Below are positions 41,838 through 50,658 of a DNA stretch of 64,000 bases, piece by piece. The notes under the pieces were generated by a model. That model saw only the letters and a program-made list of their open reading frames with translations. It was not told where the DNA came from and searched no databases. This DNA comes from CALHVX01 sp964640725. Its GTDB lineage: Bacteria; Pseudomonadota; Gammaproteobacteria; Pseudomonadales; Azotimanducaceae. The position numbers were made by a program, and so were the translations under genes. How positions within the stretch are numbered: the first letter of the stretch is position 1; the number at the start of each line of letters is the position of its first letter. Location: positions 1 to 64,000 of the forward strand of contig CAZXIJ010000020.1 in assembly GCA_964640725.1 (NCBI GenBank), in the 5' to 3' direction.

Positions 41838-43492
41838 TGGTCTCCCGGGTGGCGAAGGTCTCGGCGGCGGCGCTGCTCGCCGGTCTGATGCTGTTGCAGA
41901 CTCCCCTGGGGTTCGGGGCCAGCGCTCCCACTCAGGCCGCGCCGGTGGCAACGGCGGACTGGCTCTACACCGTGCGGCCCGGCGATGATCTCTGGCGCCT
42001 TGCGGCGCGGTTCTGCGGGTCGTCTGCCTTCGCGCGCCGATTGGCCACGCACAACGGGCTGGCGAGCCCGAGCCTGTTGCAGGCCGGGGCGTCCCTGCGT
42101 ATTCCCGTGGCCTGGCTTGTCCAGCAACCTGCTGATGTGGAGGTCCGCTCCGTGACCGGCACCGTGCGGGACGCGGCCGGCGCGAACATCGCGGTCGGCG
42201 ACAGAATTCAGATGGGTGGCCGGCTGGTGACCGGTGACGGCCTGGCGGTTGTGCTGTTTGCCGACGGCTCCACGCTGGAAGTGGGCCCCGACAGCGATGT
42301 GCTCTTCAACGTCATGACCGCCTACGGCGACAGCGGCATGGTGGACACGCATCTGCGTTTTTACCGGGGCCGGGGCGCGGCGCGGGTCATCAAGCAGGGC
42401 GGTGCTTCCCGGTTTCGTATCTGGACGCCCAGCGGCGTGGCCGCAGTGCGCGGGACAGACTTTCGGGTCGGCACCGCAGCGCAGGCCGGCGCAGGCAGCC
42501 GGGTAGAAACCGTGACCGGGGCTGTCGATTTCGAAGCGCCTGCAACCACCATCGCGGTGCCCGCCGGATTCGGCGTGGTGGCCGCCGCTGGCGCCGTGAC
42601 GCGCGAGGCATTGCTGCCCGCGCCGGTGCTCAAGGATGCTGGCAAGGCGATCCGGCCGACCGGCGAACGTTTGGCCTGGAGTGCCGTGCCCGGTGCCCGG
42701 GCCTACCATCTGAAGCTCTACCGCCTGCAGCAGGGGCGCGCCGTGCCGCTTCGTTCCCAGGCAGTGCCGGACACGGCGTTCGCGCTGCAGGGCCTCGAAC
42801 AGGCCGCCTACCGCTTCAGCGTTCGCGCCGTCGCGCCGAGTGGCCTGGAGGGGCTGGATGTCCAAACGGAATTCCAGATCAAGGCTGCGGGGCCTCAGTT
42901 AAGTCCCCGGTCGGAGCTGGTGGCTAACGAGCAGTTGACCTGGCGCTACGACGAGGCGGGCGCCGAGTTTGAGGTGCAGCTGGCCGCCGATGAGTCCTTT
43001 GAGACCGCGGCGAGCTATCGTGCGGTCGATGCTGTGCTGCCCCTTGCCAATACCCTGGCGTCGCTTCCCGGCCGCTACTTTTGGCGCGTGCGGGCGGCCG
43101 ATGGCGTCTTTTCCGAGCCGGCGGAGCTGGAAGTTCGCCCTGCCCCGGTCACCGCCGTGACCGCTCAGGCGGGCGAGTTCGACAAGGATCGCAAAACGGC
43201 GCCGGTCCGTGTGCGCTGGGCCGAGCAGCCGGGCGTTCGCTATCGGCTGCAGGTCCGGTCTCTGCGCGATGACCGTCTGGTGGTGGATGACGTGCTTGCC
43301 GAGACCCAGGCCACGCCGGTGCTGCCCGCGGGGCGCTACGCGGTCACGGTCACGGCCCTTGCGCAGAGCGCGCCTGCGGCGGGCGCCGGGTCGATTGCTG
43401 GCGCGGCCGGGCAGGCCGAAGCCGAGGTGCGCCCTCCTGATCCGCGCTGGTTGATGTTGCTGATACTGCTGCCGGCGCTCTTTGCGCTGTAG
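41837..43492 (+). CDS. LysM-FecR domain envelope protein
   Basis: A 551-residue exported protein. After a signal (residues 8-30) comes a LysM domain (WLYTVRPGDDLWRLAARFCG to LLQAGASLRIPV, about residues 42-90), then a FecR domain (about 105-260: VRSVTGTVRDAAG, VLFADGSTLEVGPDSDVL, RIWTPSGVAAVRGTDFRV). The rest is beta-rich with fibronectin-like repeats (AYHLKLYRLQQG, TEFQIKAAGP, YFWRVRAADGVFS), and it ends in a transmembrane helix (WLMLLILLPALFAL). Here it sits between a regulator and a CHASE2 kinase, so it may sense the cell wall and pass the signal on. This is inferred from context. Confidence 0.83.
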   Translation: MVSRVAKVSAAALLAGLMLLQTPLGFGASAPTQAAPVATADWLYTVRPGDDLWRLAARFCGSSAFARRLATHNGLASPSLLQAGASLRIPVAWLVQQPADVEVRSVTGTVRDAAGANIAVGDRIQMGGRLVTGDGLAVVLFADGSTLEVGPDSDVLFNVMTAYGDSGMVDTHLRFYRGRGAARVIKQGGASRFRIWTPSGVAAVRGTDFRVGTAAQAGAGSRVETVTGAVDFEAPATTIAVPAGFGVVAAAGAVTREALLPAPVLKDAGKAIRPTGERLAWSAVPGARAYHLKLYRLQQGRAVPLRSQAVPDTAFALQGLEQAAYRFSVRAVAPSGLEGLDVQTEFQIKAAGPQLSPRSELVANEQLTWRYDEAGAEFEVQLAADESFETAASYRAVDAVLPLANTLASLPGRYFWRVRAADGVFSEPAELEVRPAPVTAVTAQAGEFDKDRKTAPVRVRWAEQPGVRYRLQVRSLRDDRLVVDDVLAETQATPVLPAGRYAVTVTALAQSAPAAGAGSIAGAAGQAEAEVRPPDPRWLMLLILLPALFAL

Positions 43493-43504
43493 CTGCGTGC
43501 GGCG

Positions 43505-46120
43505 ATGACCGGAGCAGACCGCAAGGCTGCCGTCACGCCGGGCGCTCGCTACCGGCTCGAGGTGCTGTTGCTGTTCGTGCTGCTCGTGACGCTGGCGCTG
43601 ATCGCGTCCCGCTACGCCTGGCTGGAACGGCTCGACCATCTGGGCTACGACGCGCTGATCAGTCAGGTCGCGCCGCCCCTGGACGAACGGCTGGTGATCG
43701 TCGCGATCGATCAGCAGTCCCTGACCGCCGGCGGGCGCTGGCCCTGGCCGCGGGCTCGGCAGGCCGAGCTGCTGACAAAAATTCTCGCGCAGAAGCCCGC
43801 GGCTGTGCTGTTGGACGTGGTGTTCGACACCCGCAGCGAACCGGCCGACGATGCCGCGCTGGCCGAGGCCCTCGCGACCGCCGCGCCGAGTGTGGTGGCG
43901 CTGCCGGTGATCCTCGAGGCGGTGGCCCGATTCCGGCCTGCGGTCGAGTTGCTGCCCTATCCGGAACTGCTCGCACAGACTGACGTGCTCGGGCACGTGC
44001 ACGTCGAACTCGACTCGGATTCGATCTCGCGCGGGACCTACCTTTACCAGGGCATTGGCGAGCCGCACTGGCCGCACCTGTCCCTGGCACTTGCCGAGCA
44101 GCTCGGAGAAGCGCCGCAAGACTTGCCGTCCTGTGCGCCAAGCCTTGGCTTTTCGCTGGCGAATCAGCGCTGCCTGTATCGCATGCTGCCCTTCGCCGGG
44201 CCGCCGGGCACGGTTCCCGCGGTGTCGGCCGCCGAGTTGCTGGACGGCTCCGTCGCTCCGTCGCTGCTGAGCGGCAAAGTGGTCTTCGTTGGGCTGGTGG
44301 CGGCCGGCGTTGCCGACTGGGTCACTTCGCCGGTGTCCGGGGAGGGTCGGCCGATCAGTGGCGTGGAGTACAACGCCAATCTTTACAACGCCCTGGCAGC
44401 CGATCGGCTCATCGCTCCGGCTCGTCCCCTCTGGAGTGTCCTGGTCTGTGCGCTGATCGCCGCGCTGGCCGCGGTGGCGCTCCCGCGCCTGCCGCCGAAA
44501 GGCATGCTGGCGCTGACGCTGCTGCTCGCTGCGCTGCCGATCCTGCTCGCTGCCGGTGCCCTCGCGTTCGCTGATCTCTACCTGCCGCTGTCGGCCGCGT
44601 TGTTGGCGGTCCTCGCTGCGTACCCTTACTGGAGCTGGCGCCGGCACGAGATTGCCTGGGGCTACGTCGATCAGGAAATGGCACGGCTGGCGACGATCCG
44701 CAGCGCCTACCCGCTGCGAGCCGACCCGGTGGACGTGGACTGGCCCGCAGAGGGCGCGCGCCTGGCCTCGCTGCTGGCGCTGGAGTGTCAGGCGCTGCCG
44801 GCCCCGACCGAAATCCAGGGCCTGAAGATCAGGCCGGAGGAGCGGCAGATCGAGGTGTTGCTCGGTGCCGCGGGCAGCCTGCGTCTGGGCCCGGCAAGCG
44901 CCGCGGATGCCACGCCCATGAGCGACGCCGAGCTGGCCCTGACCGAGGGCGTTTTCGCCGACCTGACCGATGAGGTATTGAGCCTGCCGGAGGTGCCAGG
45001 CGAAGGCCTGGCGACGCGGCTGCGATCCTTGCGGCAGCAAACCCGCCAGCTGGAGCGGGACCGCACCGTGAGTGCCCAGGCCCTGGAGGAGATGTCGAGC
45101 GCGGTGGCTGTGTTGTCGCCCCTGGCCCAGGTGGAGCTGGCGAACGGCCGTTGGCTGGAACTCACCGGGCTCGCCCCCGGGAGCTTTGCGCTGGATCGGG
45201 ACCGTTCCCGGAATGACGCCCACCCGGGGCTGGACGAGCTGTTGCCCTTGCCGGTGGGGCGCACCTGGGGGGACCTTTGGCGCCAGGTGGCCGTTGCCCG
45301 GGAAGCCGCAGATTTCGAGAGCCGCCTGCCAGCCGGACCTCTGCTGTACGTCTCCTGCGCACCCCTGCAGGTCGCGCCCGCCGGCAGCTGGGCCATTACC
45401 CTGAGCGATGTCAGCGAAATCACCGAGGCCCGGGATCGCCGGGAAGAGGCCCTGGCGTTCCTGTCCCACGACCTGCGTTCCCCCATCGTCTCAGTGCTTG
45501 CCCTGGTGCAACAGCCACCGACCGGTGAGCGTGACCAGCGCATCGCGCAGTACGCGCGCCGGAGCCTGACGGTCTCGGAGCAGTTCCTGCAGCTGTCCCG
45601 GCTGGAATCCCAACCTCGCGTCGAGCTCTACCCGCTCGAACTCCTGGCCGTGCTCGACAATGCAATCGATCAGGTCTTCGAAAGCGCGCGCGTCGCCAGG
45701 GTTCAGGTTGCTGCGCCCGGCTGGCAGGGCGAACCGGAGGAGCATTTGTTTGCGTTGGGGAACGGCGAGTTGCTGGAGCGCGCCTTCGCCAACCTGCTCG
45801 GCAATGCGGTCAAGTACAGCGATGCGGGCCAACGGGTTCGAATTGAGCTTCAGCGCCTTGATGATCGGGTAGAGATCGCCATTGTCGACGAAGGTCTGGG
45901 GATTCCCGAGGAAGATTTGCCACATTTGTTTGATGCTTACTTTCGTGCCTCTGAGCCGGGGCTGGCGCAGCGCCGCGGTTCCGGGCTGGGCCTGCGCTTT
46001 GCGCGCACCGTGGCCGACCGTCACGGCGGTACCCTGACGGTGCGCAGCCAGTTTGGCGTGGGCTCAACATTTGTGTTCACGCTGCCGGTCGATGATCAAC
46101 TGGCGTACAATGAGGACTGA
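43505..46120 (+). CDS. CHASE2-domain sensor histidine kinase
   Basis: An 871-residue membrane kinase. A transmembrane helix (about 19-36) precedes a CHASE2 extracellular domain (about 42-300: DALISQVAPPLDERLVIVAI, GRWPWPRARQAEL, VFVGLVAAGVADW), followed by three transmembrane helices (about 306-375). A PAS-like segment spans about 520-640. The H-box is AFLSHDLRSPIVSVL (His 655), the N-box is LLGNAVKYSDAGQ, the G1 box is VDEGLGIPEED, and the G2 box is GSGLGLRFARTVADRHGG. It would phosphorylate the regulator at 41163. It follows the FecR gene after 12 bp. Confidence 0.9.
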   Translation: MTGADRKAAVTPGARYRLEVLLLFVLLVTLALIASRYAWLERLDHLGYDALISQVAPPLDERLVIVAIDQQSLTAGGRWPWPRARQAELLTKILAQKPAAVLLDVVFDTRSEPADDAALAEALATAAPSVVALPVILEAVARFRPAVELLPYPELLAQTDVLGHVHVELDSDSISRGTYLYQGIGEPHWPHLSLALAEQLGEAPQDLPSCAPSLGFSLANQRCLYRMLPFAGPPGTVPAVSAAELLDGSVAPSLLSGKVVFVGLVAAGVADWVTSPVSGEGRPISGVEYNANLYNALAADRLIAPARPLWSVLVCALIAALAAVALPRLPPKGMLALTLLLAALPILLAAGALAFADLYLPLSAALLAVLAAYPYWSWRRHEIAWGYVDQEMARLATIRSAYPLRADPVDVDWPAEGARLASLLALECQALPAPTEIQGLKIRPEERQIEVLLGAAGSLRLGPASAADATPMSDAELALTEGVFADLTDEVLSLPEVPGEGLATRLRSLRQQTRQLERDRTVSAQALEEMSSAVAVLSPLAQVELANGRWLELTGLAPGSFALDRDRSRNDAHPGLDELLPLPVGRTWGDLWRQVAVAREAADFESRLPAGPLLYVSCAPLQVAPAGSWAITLSDVSEITEARDRREEALAFLSHDLRSPIVSVLALVQQPPTGERDQRIAQYARRSLTVSEQFLQLSRLESQPRVELYPLELLAVLDNAIDQVFESARVARVQVAAPGWQGEPEEHLFALGNGELLERAFANLLGNAVKYSDAGQRVRIELQRLDDRVEIAIVDEGLGIPEEDLPHLFDAYFRASEPGLAQRRGSGLGLRFARTVADRHGGTLTVRSQFGVGSTFVFTLPVDDQLAYNED

Positions 46121-46186
46121 CGAGCAGCGCGCTGCGGCGGCTGTGCGGTTCATCGGATTTACCGGGTTCTCAAAGGAGGGGACAAC

Positions 46187-46591
46187 ATGACCAGTCTCAC
46201 AGACATCGAAGGCATCGGGCCGGCGTACGAAGAGAAGCTCAAAGGCGCAGGCATCGACTCCTGCGAAGAGCTGCTTGAAAAGGGCGCGACGGCTGCGGGC
46301 CGCAAAGCCATCGTCGAAGCCAGCGGCATGGACGCTGCGCGTATCCTGAAGTTCGTTAACCACGCCGATCTGTGCCGGATCAAAGGCGTCGGCGGCGAGT
46401 ACAGCGAGCTGCTCGAAGCGGCGGGCGTTGATACGGTGCCCGAGCTGGCGCAGCGCAACGCAGATAACCTGACCGCCAAGATGGCGGAGGTGAACGAAGC
46501 CAAGAAGCTGGTACGCGCCTTGCCGTCTGCCAAGCAGGTGACGGACTGGGTCGCCCAGGCCAAGGAACTGCCGCGGGTGATCACGCACTGA
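46187..46591 (+). CDS. helix-hairpin-helix (DUF4332) protein
   Basis: A 134-residue soluble protein with two helix-hairpin-helix units: TDIEGIGPAYEEKLKGAGI and CRIKGVGGEYSELLEAAGVD, separated by SGMDAARILKFVNHADL. DUF4332 proteins often accompany membrane or envelope genes and have no firm function; the fold can bind DNA but also protein. A GGAGGGG ribosome-binding site precedes the ATG. It follows the CHASE2 kinase by 66 bp and may be in the same transcript. A similar hairpin forms the C-terminus of the coiled-coil protein at 57850. Confidence 0.83.
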   Translation: MTSLTDIEGIGPAYEEKLKGAGIDSCEELLEKGATAAGRKAIVEASGMDAARILKFVNHADLCRIKGVGGEYSELLEAAGVDTVPELAQRNADNLTAKMAEVNEAKKLVRALPSAKQVTDWVAQAKELPRVITH

Positions 46592-46820
46592 TCTGACCCT
46601 TGCCGGCAGCAGTCGCCCGGCCGCAGGGTCGCGGTGACTGCTCGCTCCGGAGCGCGAGCTGGCACGCCTGCCGCCGCGCCATTTGGCAAAGTTGTTACCG
46701 ATGCCCTCTGCGCACGGGAGCCTGCGTCTTGTAAGGTACCGCTGTCCTACCGGTGCTGGAAGTTGACGACCGGATGCCCCGACCCAAGATCCTGATTTTT
46801 ACCTCTAGAAGGAGATCGCC

Positions 46821-47813
46821 ATGCGAGCGTTCACCCTTGTGTTGCTGCTGGCCATCGCGCTGCCCGCAACCGCAGACCAGATTACCCTGCTGAATGGCGA
46901 CCGCCTGTCTGGCACCGTGTCCACCATTGCCGGAGGGCGTTTGAAGTTCGCCACCGAACACCTGGGCGAGCTGGATTTACCCATGGACCAGGTCGCCACC
47001 ATCGAGCAGGCGCAGCCCCTCGTGGTTTCGACGGCCAGCGGCGAAGAAGTCAAGGGCCGGCTCAGCTACGACGGCGCGCGGCAATCGCTGGTATCGCCGG
47101 TCGGCAGACGTCCGGTGCTGCTCGCAGACCTGACCTCTGCGGTGCCCGATCCTGCTGATATTCCTGCCACCTGGGCGACCAATGTCGACTTCGGCTACAT
47201 CGTCTCTACCGGCAACAGCGAGACCGAGTCGCGCTCGCTGCATCTGGACAGCAACTACATCACAGGCCGGCAGGAACATCGTTTCTTCGCCTACTTCAAT
47301 CAGGACGAAGCCGATAGCGAAACGACCCGCAACACGACGGATGCCGGCTACGACTTCCGCTGGTACTTCCGGGACAAGTGGTATGCCCTGGCTAACCTCG
47401 GCTACTTCAAGGACGAGCTGAAAGAGATTGATCGCCGCATCACAGTCGGTGGCGGTGTTGGCTATCAGTTTTTCAGCACACCAATCTCGTCCTGGTCGAC
47501 GGAGCTGGGCATCTCCCAGGTGTTCGAAAACCTGGCGGGCGACAGCGAGTCCAACCCTGCCGTGCGCTGGGCGATGGATTACAACCGCTGGCTGCGGCTC
47601 GATGCCGTCGATTACTTTTACGGTCACGAGGTCCTGAAGATTCTTGACTCTGACCGGGGAGAGATCTACAAGCTGAATACGGGGATCCGCTTCTATCTGA
47701 GCGAGCGCTGGAACGCGAACGCCCGCATCGACCTGGTGCACGAGACAGACCCGCCGGCTGGTCGTGACAAAACGGATCTCACCTACTCCATCGGCGTCGG
47801 GATGATTTTTTAG
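46821..47813 (+). CDS. DUF481 outer-membrane protein (YdiY-like)
   Basis: A 330-residue exported protein (signal peptide residues 1-18). The first 100 residues are a small beta domain (TLLNGDRLSGTVSTIAGGRL), followed by a DUF481 beta barrel of about 220 residues (VDFGYIVSTGNSETESRSLH, YDFRWYFRDKWYALANLGYF, FYLSERWNANARIDLV) that ends in the outer-membrane-style GVGMIF. Relatives are called salt-induced outer-membrane proteins. The ribosome-binding site is AGAAGGAGATCGCC, ideal. The 229 bp upstream contain no clear promoter. Confidence 0.85.
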   Translation: MRAFTLVLLLAIALPATADQITLLNGDRLSGTVSTIAGGRLKFATEHLGELDLPMDQVATIEQAQPLVVSTASGEEVKGRLSYDGARQSLVSPVGRRPVLLADLTSAVPDPADIPATWATNVDFGYIVSTGNSETESRSLHLDSNYITGRQEHRFFAYFNQDEADSETTRNTTDAGYDFRWYFRDKWYALANLGYFKDELKEIDRRITVGGGVGYQFFSTPISSWSTELGISQVFENLAGDSESNPAVRWAMDYNRWLRLDAVDYFYGHEVLKILDSDRGEIYKLNTGIRFYLSERWNANARIDLVHETDPPAGRDKTDLTYSIGVGMIF

Positions 47814-47816
47814 CAG

Positions 47817-49007
47817 ATGCAAAACCCTGCCCTGAAGGCCATGCATGAGCGGATGGATTGGTACGTCGACCAGTCCATTCTGCCCATGTGCGAAACCCTG
47901 ATTCTGAAGGGCACGGAGGTTGTGGACCGCTACCGCACCGGCTATCTGGATCTCGACGCGAAAACCGCGTTGCCAGAAGACGCCATCTATCGGATGTACT
48001 CGAACACCAAGCTCGTGACCTCCGTGGCGCTGATGCAGCTGTTTGAGCAAGGGCGGTTTGCCCTGGACGATCCGATCAGCACGCACCTGCCAGCCTTCGG
48101 CAGCCCGGTGGTATTGCAGCCCGATGCGAAGCACATCGACGACACTGTGCCCTGCGAGCGGCCGATTACCTTTCGCCATGCCCTCAGCCACAGCGCGGGC
48201 TGGTCTTACGGTTTTATCGAGCCTGACTCGGTTATCGACCAGGCCTACATGGCGGGCGGCGCAGATATCTTCTCGAGCTTCGATGTGTCTTTGGAAACCC
48301 TTTGCGACCGGTTGGCCAGCTATCCGCTGGTCTATCAGCCTGGCAGCCAGTGGCGCTACAGCCTGGCGACCGATGTCTGTGCGCGGCTGGTGGAAGTGCT
48401 TTCTGGCCAGCGCTTTGATGCTTATCTGGACGAGCACATATTCGGCCCCCTCGGTATGGTCGATACCGGCTTCTGGGTACCGCCGGAAAAGCAGGATCGG
48501 TTCATTGCCATGTACGCGCCGGTCGACATCATGGATCCCATGAAAGGGGGGCTGAACCGGGCGGATGATCCCAGGACCGGTCAGTACAGCCAGGAGCGCG
48601 GCCTGCTCTCCGGTGGTGGCGGGCTGGTTTCTACCGTGGCGGACTACCTGAGTTTTCTGCGCATGATTGTCAGCGGCGGGCAATGGCAGGGCGCGCAGAT
48701 TCTGAAGGCAGAGACCCTTGCTCTGATGCGAACCAATCAGCTGGCTGACGGAGTTGGCGTCAGCTTTCCCATGTGGGCCATGCCTGGCACCACCTTTGGC
48801 CTGGGCTTCGCGCTGAAATCGACGCTCGACGATCAGGAACCGGCGGCGATGCTGGACGAGTATCACTGGGGCGGCATGGCGGGCACTCATACCTGGATGG
48901 CTCCCCGGGCAGACGTGATCGGGATTTGCATGACTCAGCTCATGCCCGGGTTCTGGCACCCCTTCAGCCACGAATTCAAAGCTGCGGTCTACGAACAGCT
49001 GGGCTGA
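47817..49007 (+). CDS. beta-lactamase-fold serine hydrolase
   Basis: A 396-residue protein without a clear signal peptide. The catalytic SxxK is in RMYSNTKLVTSVALMQ, the second motif is YSLATDVCARLVE, and a third-strand equivalent is HWGGMAGTHTWMAP. It resembles cytoplasmic or membrane-associated esterases and class C-like hydrolases; it is not by itself evidence of resistance. It starts 3 bp after the DUF481 stop, so the two are probably co-transcribed. A second, unrelated copy of this superfamily is at 15864. Confidence 0.85.
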   Translation: MQNPALKAMHERMDWYVDQSILPMCETLILKGTEVVDRYRTGYLDLDAKTALPEDAIYRMYSNTKLVTSVALMQLFEQGRFALDDPISTHLPAFGSPVVLQPDAKHIDDTVPCERPITFRHALSHSAGWSYGFIEPDSVIDQAYMAGGADIFSSFDVSLETLCDRLASYPLVYQPGSQWRYSLATDVCARLVEVLSGQRFDAYLDEHIFGPLGMVDTGFWVPPEKQDRFIAMYAPVDIMDPMKGGLNRADDPRTGQYSQERGLLSGGGGLVSTVADYLSFLRMIVSGGQWQGAQILKAETLALMRTNQLADGVGVSFPMWAMPGTTFGLGFALKSTLDDQEPAAMLDEYHWGGMAGTHTWMAPRADVIGICMTQLMPGFWHPFSHEFKAAVYEQLG

Positions 49008-49014
49008 GCGCGCC

Positions 49015-49587
49015 TTAAGAGAGCCGACCGCCCGGTCGATACAGCCACCAGTAGCGCGCCCGGTTTGCCATCGACAGGACCGTGGTCAGGCACAGCGCCA
49101 GGCTCGCAAGCCAGGCTGCCTGGGCCAGCAGGTCCATCACTGGAGCGGCGGCTGGCAGGAGCGCTCGAAGGCACGGAACGCCGATCGCGAAGCCGGCGAG
49201 CACAAAGTAGCCGATGCCGTTGACGCGTCCCAGGGCGCTGCCGCGCAGTGCCCGGCCCTGCAGGACGGACGAATCGAGCGCGTACTGGGCGAAAGCCAGC
49301 AGTACCAGCGGCGGCAGTATCAGGGTGACCTGATGGTGGCTGGCGGCGGCCGCGAGCGTCGCTGCAACAAAGAGCGCGTCCGTCGCGTGGTCGAACAGTC
49401 CCCCCAGGGCGCTGGTTTGGCCCCGGGCGCGGGCCACCCGGCCATCGAAAAAATCAGACAGCGCCGCGACGGCGAACAGCGCGGCCGCCAGCAGCCAGTG
49501 TTCACGCGCAACGGCCAGGGCACAGGGCACGATGATCAGCGCCCGGATGGCAGTGAGTAGGTTTGCTGCGGTCAGATAGGTTGCCAT
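49015..49587 (-). CDS. CDP-alcohol phosphatidyltransferase family protein
   Basis: A 190-residue integral membrane enzyme. The family signature D-G-x2-A-R-x8-G-x3-D-x3-D is in DFFDGRVARARGQTSALG and GLFDHATDALF, near residue 50. The enzyme transfers a phosphatidyl group from CDP-diacylglycerol to an alcohol (glycerol phosphate, serine, inositol or others) in the membrane; the acceptor is not clear. ATG 49587 is chosen because the first helix starts a few residues in; an in-frame upstream start gives a basic extension with no domain. It is convergent with the serine hydrolase, 7 bp apart. Confidence 0.82.
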   Translation of the reverse strand: MATYLTAANLLTAIRALIIVPCALAVAREHWLLAAALFAVAALSDFFDGRVARARGQTSALGGLFDHATDALFVAATLAAAASHHQVTLILPPLVLLAFAQYALDSSVLQGRALRGSALGRVNGIGYFVLAGFAIGVPCLRALLPAAAPVMDLLAQAAWLASLALCLTTVLSMANRARYWWLYRPGGRLS

Positions 49588-49679
49588 GCGCGGTTTGCGG
49601 TGCCGGGCGTTCCTGTCGAGGCGTTCTAGAATAGCCGAATCGCCGCGTCGGCTACCCCAACCCTTCGGAGTGAAGCGCA

Positions 49680-50636
49680 ATGATCGTCGATCAGATTCCC
49701 GCGGACTGGCAACTGCCTGCCGCTCCGGTGCTGGTCACCGGCGCTAACGGTCACCTCGGCCAGCGTCTGCTGGCCAGCCTCGGCGGCCGCGTGCCGCTGC
49801 GGGCGCTGGTGCGCAGCGAGCGCGCTGCGGCAACCCTTGCGCCCCTGGCGGGGAAGCTTGCCCAGCGCGGCGACGGTGCGCCTGGCCTGGAGGTGCAGGT
49901 CGGTGCCTATGATGACCCGGCAGTGCTTGCTCGAGCCTGCGAAGGCTGCGGCAGCGCGGTCCATCTGGTCGGGATCATCAAGGAATCCAGGCAGAACACT
50001 TTCGAGCAGGCGCACGTCGCGACGACCGCAGCCCTGGTGACCGCGGCTGAAGCCGCGCGCCTCGCTCGAACGGTCTACCTCAGCATCGTTGGGGCCAGCC
50101 CGGAACACAGCAACCCGTGCCTGGCGACCAAGGGCCGGGCAGAGACGCTGCTGCTCAATGCTGCGGTTCCGGCAACCGTTTATCAGGTCCCTATGGTGCT
50201 CGGTGAAGGCGACTACGCGAGCCGGGCGCTCGCCGCCCGGGCCCGAGCCGCGCGCAGCCTCACGTTCCGGGCGGCGAGCCTCGAGCAGCCGATCTACGCA
50301 GGCGATGTGGTTCGGGCGGTGGTGCAGGCGCTGACGGATGTCGAAGGCCAGGCGCTGCGGCTCGCCCTGCCCGGGCCGGAACGACTCTCTCGCCGGGACC
50401 TGACGGCGCGCGCCGGGCGCGTGCTCGGCACCTCGCCTGGGCTGGTGTCGCTGCCCGTGGGCCTGGGCATGACGATGGCGCGAGTGCTGGAGGCTGTCAG
50501 CGCCAACCCGCCGGTGACCCGGGCCATGCTGGGCGTGCTGGATCACGATGACGACGCCGACGACGGGCCGGCTCGGGACTACCTGAAGTTCGAGCGTCTC
50601 GGTCTGGACGAAATGCTCCGGCGCTGCCTCGCCTGA
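49680..50636 (+). CDS. NAD(P)-binding atypical SDR/NmrA-like protein
   Basis: A 318-residue protein with an N-terminal Rossmann nucleotide-binding motif (PVLVTGANGHLGQRLLASL) and an extended or atypical short-chain dehydrogenase pattern (SAVHLVGIIKESRQN, VYLSIVGASPEHSNPCLATK), similar to NmrA-like and complex I assembly NDUFA9-like proteins. The YxxxK equivalent appears as the less usual SNPCLATK stretch, so catalysis is uncertain; it may bind NAD(P) only. GGAG lies 8 bp upstream of the ATG. It is divergent from the phosphatidyltransferase. Confidence 0.78.
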   Translation: MIVDQIPADWQLPAAPVLVTGANGHLGQRLLASLGGRVPLRALVRSERAAATLAPLAGKLAQRGDGAPGLEVQVGAYDDPAVLARACEGCGSAVHLVGIIKESRQNTFEQAHVATTAALVTAAEAARLARTVYLSIVGASPEHSNPCLATKGRAETLLLNAAVPATVYQVPMVLGEGDYASRALAARARAARSLTFRAASLEQPIYAGDVVRAVVQALTDVEGQALRLALPGPERLSRRDLTARAGRVLGTSPGLVSLPVGLGMTMARVLEAVSANPPVTRAMLGVLDHDDDADDGPARDYLKFERLGLDEMLRRCLA

Positions 50637-50658
50637 CGGGCGGTCGGATCGCGGCCGG

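Noticed and set aside
42899..45469. An 856-codon open frame on the minus strand opposite the FecR and CHASE2 genes
   Set aside because: It is the reverse-complement shadow of real genes in GC-rich DNA, with Arg, Gln and Gly bias and no domain; the plus-strand genes have full family motifs.
46977..48971. A 664-codon minus-strand open frame opposite DUF481 and the serine hydrolase
   Set aside because: Composition and lack of domains mark it as a shadow; the plus-strand proteins have signal peptide and catalytic motifs.
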